A stretch of DNA of 64,000 nucleotides. Source: Catonia carolina. Taxonomy: Eukaryota > Arthropoda > Insecta > Hemiptera > Achilidae. The notes beneath the pieces are model-generated. The model saw only the letters and a list, made by a program, of their open reading frames with translations. It searched no databases and was not told where the DNA came from. The position numbers and the translations under genes are program-made. Within the stretch, counting starts at the first letter, position 1. Each line of letters opens with the position of its first letter. Location: the NCBI GenBank assembly GCA_035578175.1, contig JAQMRL010000041.1, forward strand, positions 62,001 through 126,000, given 5' to 3'. This document shows positions 1 to 8,971 of the stretch, piece by piece.

Positions 1-130
1 TTCTTAAATGATTTAATTGGCTGACCATGCGATAAGAAACCGAACTATTTATTTTACCCCTACAATGAACAGATTGAGTGTAAATAATTTGACACACCAC
101 CTATCTGTTATGAGCAGTCATTCTCAGAGT
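1..130 (+). repeat. 3' part of interspersed repeat family A
   Basis: This stretch matches the 3' third of longer copies at about 1640-2045 and 55436-55850 (shared landmarks are 'ggctgaccatg' and 'gagtgtaaataat'). It is cut by the window edge. No coding function is claimed. Confidence 0.7.
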
Positions 131-429
131 GAAAGATAAAGTAAAGAAAAACAATTTATTATAAATTTACTAAACTTTTTACCACCCTGTATTTATTTAT
201 TTATTTTTATTGAGTAAGAAGAAACATAATCTCTTCAAATAAATTAAATCAAATAAATAAATTTAGAATTAGTTAGAATTAGAATTACTTTCACTAACTA
301 TTTTATGTAAGAAAAGTATTGCAGTCATACAGATTTTATTGAATTTATTAAACATACTTAAGTCAGGAGATTACCTTTTGCAAACATGAGACTAAATTCT
401 GTAATGCTGTCAATTTAACACAACTCTCA

Positions 430-500
430 TCATTCGGCCTTGGGTTCGAATCCCATTCAGGCACGATATTTATTCATACATTTCAAAAAAATCAGAGTGT
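430..500 (+). repeat. tRNA-derived SINE fragment
   Basis: The piece contains a B-box-like 'gggttcgaatccc' followed by 'attcaggcacg', as in the fuller SINE at 39522-39778. The A-box half is missing, so it is a 5'-truncated copy. Confidence 0.65.
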
Positions 501-1010
501 ATAATAAATTCAATAAAATCTGTATGACTGCAATACATCTGATTTAACACAAGAATACATAACAAAATTTCATAAAAAATTACTGGACAAATGATAATTC
601 TTGTACTCAAATAAGTTTTTTGTGTTGTTTTATTGACGTCATTGAACCAGCAAGACATAGGCAAGTAGGTAGGTAATGCAGAAATGTCAGTTGTGACTTG
701 ACTAACAAAAGGTACCATATCCAGATTTTGTGTAATGAAAATCTGTAGTGTAGCGGAAAGAAGTCATTGTCTTAACTGCTCAGGTTTTTCTGTAACAGAA
801 AACAAAAATTTGTATTAATTATTAACAAGATAAGAAATTTATTCTGTTATTAACTTATTTATTCTGATTTTACTATGAAAAATAATTAGTGAGGTGGTTA
901 ACCTTGCCTTCCTCACAGAGTAAAACAAATTACCCCACGTTTCAAATTAACTTTTGACATCATGTTTTATGGTTCATGACAATTTTAGTTTTCTTTTTTT
1001 TTGTTTTCAG

Positions 1011-1147
1011 AGAGGAAGCGAACAATGTTTCTGCGTAAGAGATTATAAGAAAAGAACAATCTACAAAATTTTATTTCAAATGTCTTTAGAATGCGTTGTT
1101 GCACTAAAGAGATTAACGCAGGATGAAATTGATTTTTATACAAAAAG
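1011..1147 (+). CDS. Candidate internal exon of an unidentified host gene
   Basis: A long T-rich tract ending in ttttcag is followed by 137 bp of open frame, then a gtaata donor. The exon reads about 45 residues, charged and Lys/Arg/Glu-rich, with no stop. It starts in phase 0 and leaves two bases over at the donor. I do not recognise the family. It lies on the same strand as the WD40 exon at 57.6 kb. Its phase does not fit directly onto the first exon of the DNAI4-like set, so it may belong to another gene. Confidence 0.45.
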
Positions 1148-1639
1148 GTAATATGTTAATTATCATTAATATCATAAATAAAATGTATTCCTTAAGATTT
1201 CCACATGTTTTTACCCTTAAATGCATATAAAAGCCACAATCTTTAAAACTTTTTATCACGAGAGCATTGACGCATAAATTCCAGCAGACATAACCCTATC
1301 TTGTAGATCATGCTGTAAAAATGTAGTAAATAATATTCTCACTCCCACGGCTAGGGGACATTAGTTCATCTGAATATTATACATGTATTTCGGAATCATG
1401 TGCTTATTATTTATTACTTCTCATTTTGTTTTTTTTTGCGTTTTAAGGTGGTTTTGATTATTTTTTTTATTTTAATTTAAAAAGACACTATTTATCTAAT
1501 TTGATTGTAAATAATAATTAAGAACAGTATAATATGTTTTAATGTTATAATTTTATAATTTGTTAATTACACCAGTGGGTTGTAATTTTTTCATGTTTTA
1601 AATTTAATTGATAAGTTGCATTTATTGTTATACAACAGA

Positions 1640-2045
1640 TTATATTGTTTCGGTGATCAGCCGAAAGTCTGGTTTGAACCTGTAGAGGTTTTACTGAGTA
1701 ATACGAGGAGTGAGGTGGTTTACCAATGCCTTCCTCACTGAGTGGAAAAGTACGCTTATCAGCATGCCGGGCCCTCTGTAAAGCACATATTTTCCACTCT
1801 GCAAATGACACCTTCACTTCATTCACCACAGGGTCTGGCTGTATAATGAAATTCATTACTTTCAGAGGAAATAACTCTGATGACTGTCTTTTACACCTCT
1901 ACCTCTTCTGTTCTTAAATTATTCAGTCATTTAACTGGCTGACCACGTGATAAGAAACAGAACTATTTATTTTAGCTCTGAAACGAACAGATTGAGTGTA
2001 AATAATCTGACACTACACCTGTCTGCTATGGGCAGACAACAGATT
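1640..2045 (+). repeat. Interspersed repeat family A, near full-length copy
   Basis: The copy shares about 400 bp with 55436-55850, including 'gaacctgtagaggttttact', 'cttatcagcatgccgggccc' and 'tggctgtataatgaaattca'. A minus-strand reading frame is partly conserved between the copies, but there is no known domain and no terminal repeat that I can define. Confidence 0.75.
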
Positions 2046-2303
2046 ATGCATAAAAAAAGTTATATTAAAAAAAACAAACTTCTGTGTTAAAAGTTATGAA
2101 ATATATTGATAAATGTGTGTTTATTCGGGATAATTATCTCTAACCATTATTAAGAAAATGGGTCAAACGTTAACATAGTGGAGATATGATGTTGAGACCT
2201 GAAATTGGTCTTATATTAGGGGAAAAATAATAATAGCAATGAAAACTTTTACATTTAAATTATGGTGATAGAGTTATGTCAAAACAATGAATATTAAAAA
2301 AAA

Positions 2304-3010
2304 TCTGGTGTGAAACACTCACACGACTTTCTCTTGCCAATGCAAATAATGAACAATATAGCCTAACATAAGCAATAAAACATTAGATTTAAATAAAAAC
2401 ACTAACCTCAATAAACATAACCTAATTTTAATCATGAGTGAAAGACGCAAAATGAAAAACAACCTCAGTTTGGCTTAAAAATACGAAAAATCTCTCTTTC
2501 ACGCTAAACTAGGCTTAGTGGAGAAAAATGCTGTTATTGAAAGTTGTAGATCTTTAAATTTCCTATAAATTTGATTGTATACACTTTTGTCGTAAAATGA
2601 TACTAAGGCTGAAATTTTAAAAAATCGATTTTTTTACATGTTTTCGGGAGAAAAAAACAGAAAATCGGTAATTACAGCTAAACTAAGCGTTATACAACAA
2701 AATTTTTAACATAAAATGTGTAGAATTTTAGATTCTCTACAACTTTTATTATACACATGTTCACGCTAAAGTGCATATTAAATCACAATCTTAAAAACAC
2801 AATTTTTTACGAGAAAATAGAACAGCCTCTCCAAGAATTTCAGCAGATATCGCACCTACCGAATCTTGTAGAGCATAACAAATTTAGTAAATGAGGCGAG
2901 TTTTTCGGGTTCAGGGGGCCTGAAAACATGTATTTTCGGTGAAAACTCATAATTAACATTAAAATAATATTTCTCTCCCCTATATATTCATATAAACCAA
3001 GAAAACGTAA
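2304..3010 (+). mobile_element. Non-autonomous repeat family B (hairpin 5' end), diverged copy
   Basis: It begins 'tctggtgtgaaacactcaca', a short hairpin (GTGTGA/TCACAC), followed by 'ctttctcttgcca'. It runs to the 'cctatatattcatat' landmark near 3000. Other copies are at 42204, 45476 and 54975. The usual 3' 'ggcaagagaaagt' is degraded here. There is no transposase. Confidence 0.7.
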
Positions 3011-3306
3011 ATAAGTAACTTATAAACTGTTTAATGTTTAACTTTTTCTTATATTTTACTTTTAACTATGCTTACACATCAAGTTTTAAATATTTTTTTA
3101 TTTACTTATCCATCAAATAAAGAATGTAAATTATATGTAAGAAGTTGTCATTTTTTGTTTTTATAAATAAATTTTAAAATTTTGAATGACAACAATGTGT
3201 GGTACAAAATTTTCAAATGTTTAGAATTATAATTGATGTTGTGTATAAATATTGGAATAACGTTTCAACTGTGTAAAAAAAAATAAGTGTTAAAAACAAG
3301 ACGAAT

Positions 3307-3423
3307 ACAAGTGAGTAGGTGAAAAATAGGTCACACTACCTCTTAACAAGTGAGTAGGGGAAAAATAGGTCACACTACCTCTTAACAAGTGAGTAGGGGA
3401 AAAATAGGTCTTACTAGCTCTTA
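3307..3423. repeat. 39-bp tandem repeat, three units
   Basis: Units start at 3307, 3346 and 3385 with 'acaagtgagtagg' and contain 'aaaaataggtc'. The last unit runs straight into the AGT-rich candidate end of the Maverick. Confidence 0.85.
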
Positions 3424-3450
3424 GTAGTAATAGTAGTAGTAAAAGTAGTA
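3420..3450 (+). repeat. Candidate left terminal inverted repeat of the Maverick
   Basis: TAGCTCT followed by an imperfect (AGT)n run matches the reverse complement of about 21848-21872. Trinucleotide runs can match by chance. The TAGCTCT part makes this better than random, but it is not proven. Confidence 0.4.
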
Positions 3451-3736
3451 TGGAAATGAAGTTTCTATGTCTTAGTGTTGGTATTTTAGAAATACCGTTT
3501 CTGGGTCTATTAATTTATTAATTCGTGTCAACAACATTAAAATTACGTATTACTCTCACAAAAAGACTTGTACACTGTATAACGTTTAATTTTCCTTTTT
3601 CTAATTATCTAATAAAGTGTTTTTTTTTTATTTGTTCACAGGAAAGTGTAACCGCCACAACAGACATATAAATGTAAATTAATTTTAAAAAATAAATGAA
3701 ATAATGTTTAAAATATTTTTGTTTTATATAATTTTA
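3451..3736. other. AT-rich left sub-terminal region of the Maverick, no gene seen
   Basis: There is no reading frame of note between the candidate left end and the first stop codon. 'aataaa' motifs occur on both strands near 3612 and 3690. Confidence 0.5.
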
Positions 3737-4033
3737 TTAAAATTCACATACCTTTTTCTTAATCTGAAAGTCTCCTTTGCCGGTCTTCACCAACACATGT
3801 GTACTGCAATCAAACGATAGGAGTTCCTCATCAGTGAATGCCGTGTTGTAGCGATCCGGTAGATACATGAAATATTCCTTATCCTCATCCAGAAAGTCCA
3901 CTCGTATGGCGTCCCCGTACTTAGTGGTTGATCGTTTCATTGTTGATATGTTGTACTCCTTGCCTTTTGTTAGTTCTGACGTTCGACAATATTTTGGGTA
4001 AGTCATAGAGTTGAATTTAATAGCAAAGTCCAT
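3737..4033 (-). CDS. Small conserved Maverick protein, possibly OB-fold
   Basis: It encodes 98 residues. I start at the Met at 4033 and not at the upstream Met at 4114, because a TATATA motif (4096-4101) lies between them and would place transcription start downstream of 4114. The body has a stretch beginning LTKGKEYNI, followed by alternating short strands and a YLPDRY motif. By recall this resembles a short protein encoded next to many invertebrate Maverick-like loci that I associate with an OB-type single-strand binding fold. The fold is inference. It is the most distal gene from PolB. Confidence 0.6.
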   Translation of the reverse strand: MDFAIKFNSMTYPKYCRTSELTKGKEYNISTMKRSTTKYGDAIRVDFLDEDKEYFMYLPDRYNTAFTDEELLSFDCSTHVLVKTGKGDFQIKKKVCEF

Positions 4034-4210
4034 TTTGTGTAAGCGTTGTTGTGTAGTGTCGTAAGAAGAACAAGATGATATGCTGCACGTCACGGTATAT
4101 AAAGTAAAGACCAAGAATTGGTGGGGTATTGATACAATGGTGGGGTAAGTAATAGTAATAAAAGTGTGGAAGGGGACATAAAGAGTTGAGAACAGAGTAC
4201 AATTTTTTTT

Positions 4211-5014
4211 CTAAAATGACATCTCACTAACTGAAGACACATCGTCTTCTGCTCGTAAATTATATGACTTCACACAGAAATGTTTGCAAGAACATTTGTA
4301 CGAGACAGTGAATTTGGTAGATGTTTTATTACTACAAAAGGATTTCCACGCGGTTTTCCCAGGTATAAAAATCAAATCAAAAGCTGTAGACCTCATATTA
4401 CCAAATTTCTGATTCGGTAAGTTAATGAAATCTAAAAGGATTTTTCGATATGTAATATTCACCTTAAAATCTACCTGAAGCGTACATATCCCAAATTTTT
4501 TTTTAAACATTAACGAAATTCTTACCCATGGAAATTGAAGTTTTAAATATCTCTTTAAAACGTTCATATGCCAGTACTTCTTACGTTCAGGGTGAAAAAT
4601 ATACCAGGTTGAGTGGAAGCAAGGCAATTCGCAAAAATCACGAAAATAAAATTTACATGCAGCCAAATGATTAATTTCAGATGGTTGAATTGGAACGTTA
4701 AATGAACTACTCAAATTACAACCGCTACAGGTGAAAAGATTAAGAGATTTTGAAAAATAATATCCGTTATAAATCAATGACAAATAGTGTTTCTTTCGTT
4801 CTTCTTCGAAATCGTTCAAAGAAATGTAACGTAATCGTACGCTGGTTCGTAAGTTATTCAAAAAGGTTATTTTCCGTCTCTCTGTTTTTAGTTCGTTCAT
4901 TGTCATAAGTCTAAAAAGTTTGCAAACATAATAACAGGATTCTAGTGAATCAACATGTAAATACGTGAAAATATGAAACCAAATGTAGTATTGTGTCTCT
5001 ATATGTCTGTTCAT
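4211..5014 (-). CDS. F-box-like plus BIR-like accessory protein
   Basis: It encodes 267 residues from the ATG at 5014; the longer frame opens only with GTG. Residues about 10-45 show F-box spacing: IFTYLHVDSLESC, then VCKLFRLM. Residues about 60-121 look like a BIR zinc fold: an Arg/Phe lead-in, the NGYYF strand, Cys96-x2-Cys99, sixteen residues to His116, then Cys120. The last spacing is only three residues instead of the usual six to eight, so zinc binding may be altered. BIR domains occur in inhibitors of apoptosis, and F-box proteins recruit targets to SCF ubiquitin ligases. The combined role, such as blocking host death or degrading a target, is inference. A TATAAAAC box lies at 5054-5061. 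Confidence 0.55.
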   Translation of the reverse strand: MNRHIETQYYIWFHIFTYLHVDSLESCYYVCKLFRLMTMNELKTERRKITFLNNLRTSVRLRYISLNDFEEERKKHYLSLIYNGYYFSKSLNLFTCSGCNLSSSFNVPIQPSEINHLAACKFYFRDFCELPCFHSTWYIFHPERKKYWHMNVLKRYLKLQFPWVRISLMFKKKFGICTLQVDFKVNITYRKILLDFINLPNQKFGNMRSTAFDLIFIPGKTAWKSFCSNKTSTKFTVSYKCSCKHFCVKSYNLRAEDDVSSVSEMSF

Positions 5015-5053
5015 TTTGAACAACACGAAATGTATGAAGAACCTTTAGAATGT

Positions 5054-5061
5054 GTTTTATA
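5054..5061 (-). promoter_or_regulatory. TATA box of the F-box/BIR-like gene
   Basis: TATAAAAC on the minus strand, 40 bp upstream of the ATG at 5014. Confidence 0.55.
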
Positions 5062-5424
5062 CTAAAGTGAACTTGTAAGTTCAACTACCTCTTGTAGACT
5101 GTCGTTGACCTGTCAGTCTAATATAAAAGAAACGCTTGTAAAACGCATTGCAATTTTACTGAATGCATAAAGTTGCTGACTTTTACAGCCAGAGGAATGA
5201 TTAATAATTTACTGCATCATAAATAATGATTCTACCATGCATGTACTGCTAGTATAATGAAAAGGAGATTATTTCTCACAAAAAGCAATAAATATTGTTC
5301 CTCCCAGACAAAATTATATTTTCTATCTTATTCACCTGACAACGTAACATATAATTTGCATTAAACATAAAATTATACTGGCGACTGGCGTCATTTTCTT
5401 ACTATTTAAATGTAAATGTCTAAA

Positions 5425-6138
5425 CTTGATAAGGTCAGAAGCGGTCATTCAATTTCCTTCGGTTGTAAAACATTCCCACTATCATTGTAAAATGTACCTC
5501 TCTTGTATCTTGTGTATTTATAAAAGTTGTTTCTTATGAAAGCAATAAACATTGGACGTCCCAGAGAAAATAATATTACACAATCAGTTTATTACTTCAT
5601 CGGCAATGAATTATTCTATATAATTTACTTTAAACATAAAATATGGTACTGACGCCTAGCAGCTTGATAAGGTCAGAAGCGGACATACAATTTCCTTCGG
5701 TTGTAAAACATTCCCACTGACATTGTAAAATATACCTCTCTTGTATCTTGTGTATTTATAAAAGTTGTTTCTCATGAAAGCAATAAATATTGTACGTCCC
5801 AGAGAAAATAATATTACACAATCAGTTTATTACTTCATCGGCAATGAATTATTCTATATAATTTACTTTAAACATAAAATATGGTACTGACGCCTAGCAG
5901 CTTGATAAGGTCAGAAGCGGTCATACAATTTCCTTCGGTTGTAAAACATTCCCACTGACATTGTAAAATGTACCTCTCTTGTATCTTGTGTATTTATAAA
6001 AGTTGTTTCTCATGAAAGCAATAAATATTGTACGTCCCAGAGAAAATAATATTACACAATCAGTTTATTACTTCATCGGCAATGAATTATTCTATATAAT
6101 TTACTTTAAACATAAAATATGGTACTGACGCCTACCAA
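5425..6138. repeat. 238-bp tandem repeat, three units plus degenerate flanks
   Basis: Units begin at 5425, 5663 and 5901 with 'cttgataaggtcagaagcgg'. Copies are nearly identical. More diverged partial copies lie on either side (about 5230-5424 and 6139-6200). Every unit carries 'tatttataaaag', which reads as a TATA box on either strand, and a 38-codon frame starting just after it. The array is in the largest non-coding gap of the Maverick. It could be a multiplied promoter, an enhancer or a replication-related repeat. Confidence 0.9.
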
Positions 6139-6199
6139 CACTCTTGTTTGCATTCGAAATCTAAATGTCTAGACTTGGAAAGTTCAAAAGCGGTCATAT

Positions 6200-6493
6200 C
6201 AAGATACGATTTACTTCTGTATTAACACACCTCCATCACAAGTTTAAAACACATTCCTTTGTCCGAATCATAGTGCTGAATCGAATAAAGCAACGTGTCT
6301 AGAGCCTTTGGACCATCATATAGGCTGAACTACAAATTTAGAAACAAATTTTTTTTTAAAATTTCTATTTATAAATTTGTATTTAGCCTAGGTGTTTAAG
6401 GTGTTTTTGTTTGTCTGTAAGTGTATTTAGTGTTGTTCTGTGTAAACTGTGTTGTATCGTACGCGTGTACCATCGCTCTTACACCGGATCAAA
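6200..6493. other. Intergenic stretch without a clear gene
   Basis: AT-rich sequence between the repeat array and the stop codon of the Cys-rich gene. No supported reading frame is seen. Confidence 0.5.
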
Positions 6494-6841
6494 TCAAACC
6501 TCGTTTTCCTTTAACCGTCTCGCTACATCGCAATTCGCTTCGCAAAAGACTTTCACAACATCTTCTAAACAATGTTCTCCATCTTTTGCTGTGCATATAT
6601 TATAACAATGAACAATACCGTCACACGTATCTATATGATGTTCAGCCTGATGCTCCTGCCTTTTGTTCAATTTACACTTTTCTGGAAGCCAACATTCTGT
6701 GCTGATATCTTGAGATCGTTCCCACGGTCCTGGACTGACACACATCACCCAGTGTCGACGCCCATCACAATATTCACTGTGATATTTCTGACAATGTTCG
6801 ACGTATGAGCCGGATTGGTAAGGTTCTTCGTCAGCGTTCAT
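6494..6841 (-). CDS. Cys-rich accessory protein, unknown
   Basis: It encodes 115 residues with 11 cysteines spread over residues 17-104 and many His/Glu residues. There is no N-terminal signal peptide. Support for the minus-strand frame comes from an ATG at 6841 with a good TATATAAG box at 6888-6895, and from the same strand as all neighbours. Overlapping plus-strand frames start with GTG or lack a promoter. The Cys pattern could mean zinc binding or a disulphide-rich fold, but I cannot match it to a family. It sits in the accessory block next to the two BIR-like genes, so a host-interaction role is possible. Confidence 0.55.
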   Translation of the reverse strand: MNADEEPYQSGSYVEHCQKYHSEYCDGRRHWVMCVSPGPWERSQDISTECWLPEKCKLNKRQEHQAEHHIDTCDGIVHCYNICTAKDGEHCLEDVVKVFCEANCDVARRLKENEV

Positions 6842-6887
6842 AGTTTGAGTTTAACAGTGAATGGAACCGCTCACCGAGTTCTCACCG

Positions 6888-6895
6888 CTTATATA
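6888..6895 (-). promoter_or_regulatory. TATA box of the Cys-rich gene
   Basis: TATATAAG on the minus strand, 47 bp upstream of the ATG at 6841. Confidence 0.65.
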
Positions 6896-7063
6896 CCATC
6901 ATTTTTCCCCACCACCGTATGCGGTTATGACAAAGGCGCGTTGGGTTTTTTCTATTTAACAAGCGGACCCTCCCCCACAGCTGTCTTTTATGCAACTGAG
7001 GTCACAAAAAAACGTAACGTAGGCCTACAACCGCATTTAAAATTTTTTTTTTGCATTAACTAA

Positions 7064-7580
7064 AGTGTTTACATTTTTATAAATATCTTTGTTGATACAA
7101 TTCAGATAAACACTCACATTCAAATACCAAGAGTTGATTAAAAATATTAAACTAAGGAAAATGACCATACACACATGAAGGAAAACAATGAAGCAATAAA
7201 TGTGTTTTTTAATTTTTTCAAAAATTCTTGACGTATTAATGATCTTGATAAAAAAAAGCTTAGTTTCACTACAATTTCAAAAGGGAACGCATACATCTAA
7301 GACCTCATTCACACAAACACATGTTCAATCTTGCAAGAGGATTGCCGTGATCTTTGTCAGCGGTGGAGTTTAAGCCATCAGCGCCCTGTATACTTTTTTT
7401 CAGTTGGTGATCGGAGATCGTCCGTAACACACAGAGAGTGCCCGTGACACTAATCAACGGTGGTTTTTAGACCTCCAGAGCCCCTTTCATTCAACATCAA
7501 TCACGAGGATGACGTCAGAGAAAAAAATGTTTTTATTTTTTCTCAAAACGAGACAAGTTAAGTCGACAGAGCCTCAACAA
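7064..7580. other. Gap with an imperfect direct repeat, no gene seen
   Basis: Two related stretches at about 7345-7395 and 7440-7492 (gccgtga..., cggtgg..., ag/cgccc landmarks) lie about 95 bp apart. The rest is AT-rich with no convincing frame. Confidence 0.4.
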
Positions 7581-8333
7581 TCACATCAAAGATGTCAAGT
7601 GTTCCCTCCTCGGAACAATATGTTCCAGAGTCATTGGTACGTTATTGATATAGCTAATCAACAAGTTACAAGACGGTGAATCTTTTACATGATCTGCTAG
7701 TACACTGTCTATATGTTGAAAGTGCATTTTACACGACATACAACAAACAGAGTCAGAATTTTTGTCAAAATAAAAACCACATTTTGCTATTTCACGTACG
7801 TTTTCCGTATGTTCCGCAAAGGTTGACAATCTGTCACTTTCCCTTCTGTAATCGCAAGTTAACCATTTTGCGAGATGAATACACTTTGAAAGAGAACATC
7901 TCATTCTACCATCGGTCTTGTGTATACCCGTGGTGACAGGACAATGAACTTTATTTTCGTTTGTTAACCTTGGTATTAAATGTTTACACTCATCCAAATT
8001 AATAACAACCCCATCAACTAATGACTTTAAATAAACTTGTTTTTCACGTCCTTTTGTGTAAATAAATTTATACTGATTGAGAATATTTTTGACTGTTGTC
8101 AAACTGTATGGAATATCACCTTCTTCCCAAATTAAACCGTGAAAACGTGATTCTAACCAGTGTGCAGTTTTTCTGTAAATACAATTCAACTCACCTCGAT
8201 CGAATGGTGGCTTAAAGTGTAAATGAACAAAAGAACGTGTGTTTAAATCTAAAACAACAAATTCTTTAAGCACAAAGTCATTGCTGTTATCGTAGAAAGC
8301 TTGAAATTCACATATGCAACTTGAATGAGACAT
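7581..8333 (-). CDS. BIR-domain protein with nuclease-like N-terminal region
   Basis: It encodes 250 residues from the ATG at 8333. Residues about 164-224 form a BIR-like module: Arg-x-Ser-Thr-Phe lead-in, CGFYF strand, Cys198-x2-Cys201, His215 and Cys222. The Cys-to-His spacing is 13 instead of the usual 16, so one loop is shorter. There is no RING finger. Residues about 1-130 resemble, by recall, a protein common in invertebrate genomes that begins with an 'EFQ(A/G)F' strand and is thought to be RNase H/DEDDh-exonuclease-like. I cannot confirm its catalytic residues here. BIR proteins of insect DNA viruses block caspases. The same role here is inference from the domain and from its place in a virus-like element. 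Confidence 0.65.
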   Translation of the reverse strand: MSHSSCICEFQAFYDNSNDFVLKEFVVLDLNTRSFVHLHFKPPFDRGELNCIYRKTAHWLESRFHGLIWEEGDIPYSLTTVKNILNQYKFIYTKGREKQVYLKSLVDGVVINLDECKHLIPRLTNENKVHCPVTTGIHKTDGRMRCSLSKCIHLAKWLTCDYRRESDRLSTFAEHTENVREIAKCGFYFDKNSDSVCCMSCKMHFQHIDSVLADHVKDSPSCNLLISYINNVPMTLEHIVPRREHLTSLM

Positions 8334-8375
8334 TTTACCACACTGATTGAGAAACTAACTGTTCTTTCAATTTAT

Positions 8376-8960
8376 TTACAGTGTCACATAATAACCAGTA
8401 TTGCCAATATAGAATAATATATACACAGACAAAATAAGATGATCTTTTACGTATCTTGTACATAAACCGTACGACTCTGTTGATTTTTCCCACCCCTCAA
8501 AACCGACTAGCGTTCGATTACATGAATCAGTGCGAGTGGTACTTGGTCCGTCTACCGTATCAAAGGCGACTCGTCTATCTATTGTATCGAACACGGACAG
8601 TGACAGAATCAATTTTTCGTCTTGTGCTACCGTCGACGAACGTTTATTGCACACATGGTCATCCAACATAAACTTTTGTATTTTACCATCATATGGATCA
8701 CGTGTGAAACCTACAAAACATATGTTTCCCGAACCGACATGGGATATTTTTTTCACGTCATTACATTCAAATTCACAGATATACGTTCTGGATTTATTTT
8801 TAAATTTAATTTCAATTTTAACGTCATCCGGTTGTGAAAAATGATGGAAAGTAAAATCGGCAATCATCAAGTAGCTGTGTTTTAATTTGCATGTGGCCGA
8901 AAACGGAACCGCTACACCGCCAACAAAAAGCGTTAAATCGTCAACTACCGAATCGTACAT
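8376..8960 (-). CDS. Unknown Maverick protein, distal member of a pair
   Basis: It encodes 194 residues from the ATG at 8960; the frame opens earlier only with a GTG that overlaps the preceding gene's stop. The N-terminal two thirds are predicted beta-rich. The last about 20 residues are hydrophobic (HLILSVYILFYIG), possibly a membrane anchor. It follows the 205-residue gene almost without a gap, so the two are probably expressed together. I do not recognise the family. A virion or minor capsid role would fit its place beside the capsid genes but is inference. Confidence 0.6.
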   Translation of the reverse strand: MYDSVVDDLTLFVGGVAVPFSATCKLKHSYLMIADFTFHHFSQPDDVKIEIKFKNKSRTYICEFECNDVKKISHVGSGNICFVGFTRDPYDGKIQKFMLDDHVCNKRSSTVAQDEKLILSLSVFDTIDRRVAFDTVDGPSTTRTDSCNRTLVGFEGWEKSTESYGLCTRYVKDHLILSVYILFYIGNTGYYVTL

Positions 8961-8971
8961 CTCACGAGTCA

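Noticed and set aside
3737..4114. Longer start (Met at 4114) for the small OB-like protein
   Set aside because: The TATA motif at 4096-4101 lies downstream of it. The extra 27 residues are low-complexity and look non-coding.
5536..6128. A 38-codon frame in each unit of the 238-bp repeat (5536-5652, 5774-5890, 6012-6128)
   Set aside because: The TATA motif lies only about 15-20 bp before the ATG, so transcripts would start after it. No second line of evidence supports a peptide.
6411..6808. Plus-strand frames opposite the Cys-rich gene, one with a signal-peptide-like start
   Set aside because: They open with GTG or lack a promoter. The minus frame has an ATG, a TATA box and the strand of all neighbours.
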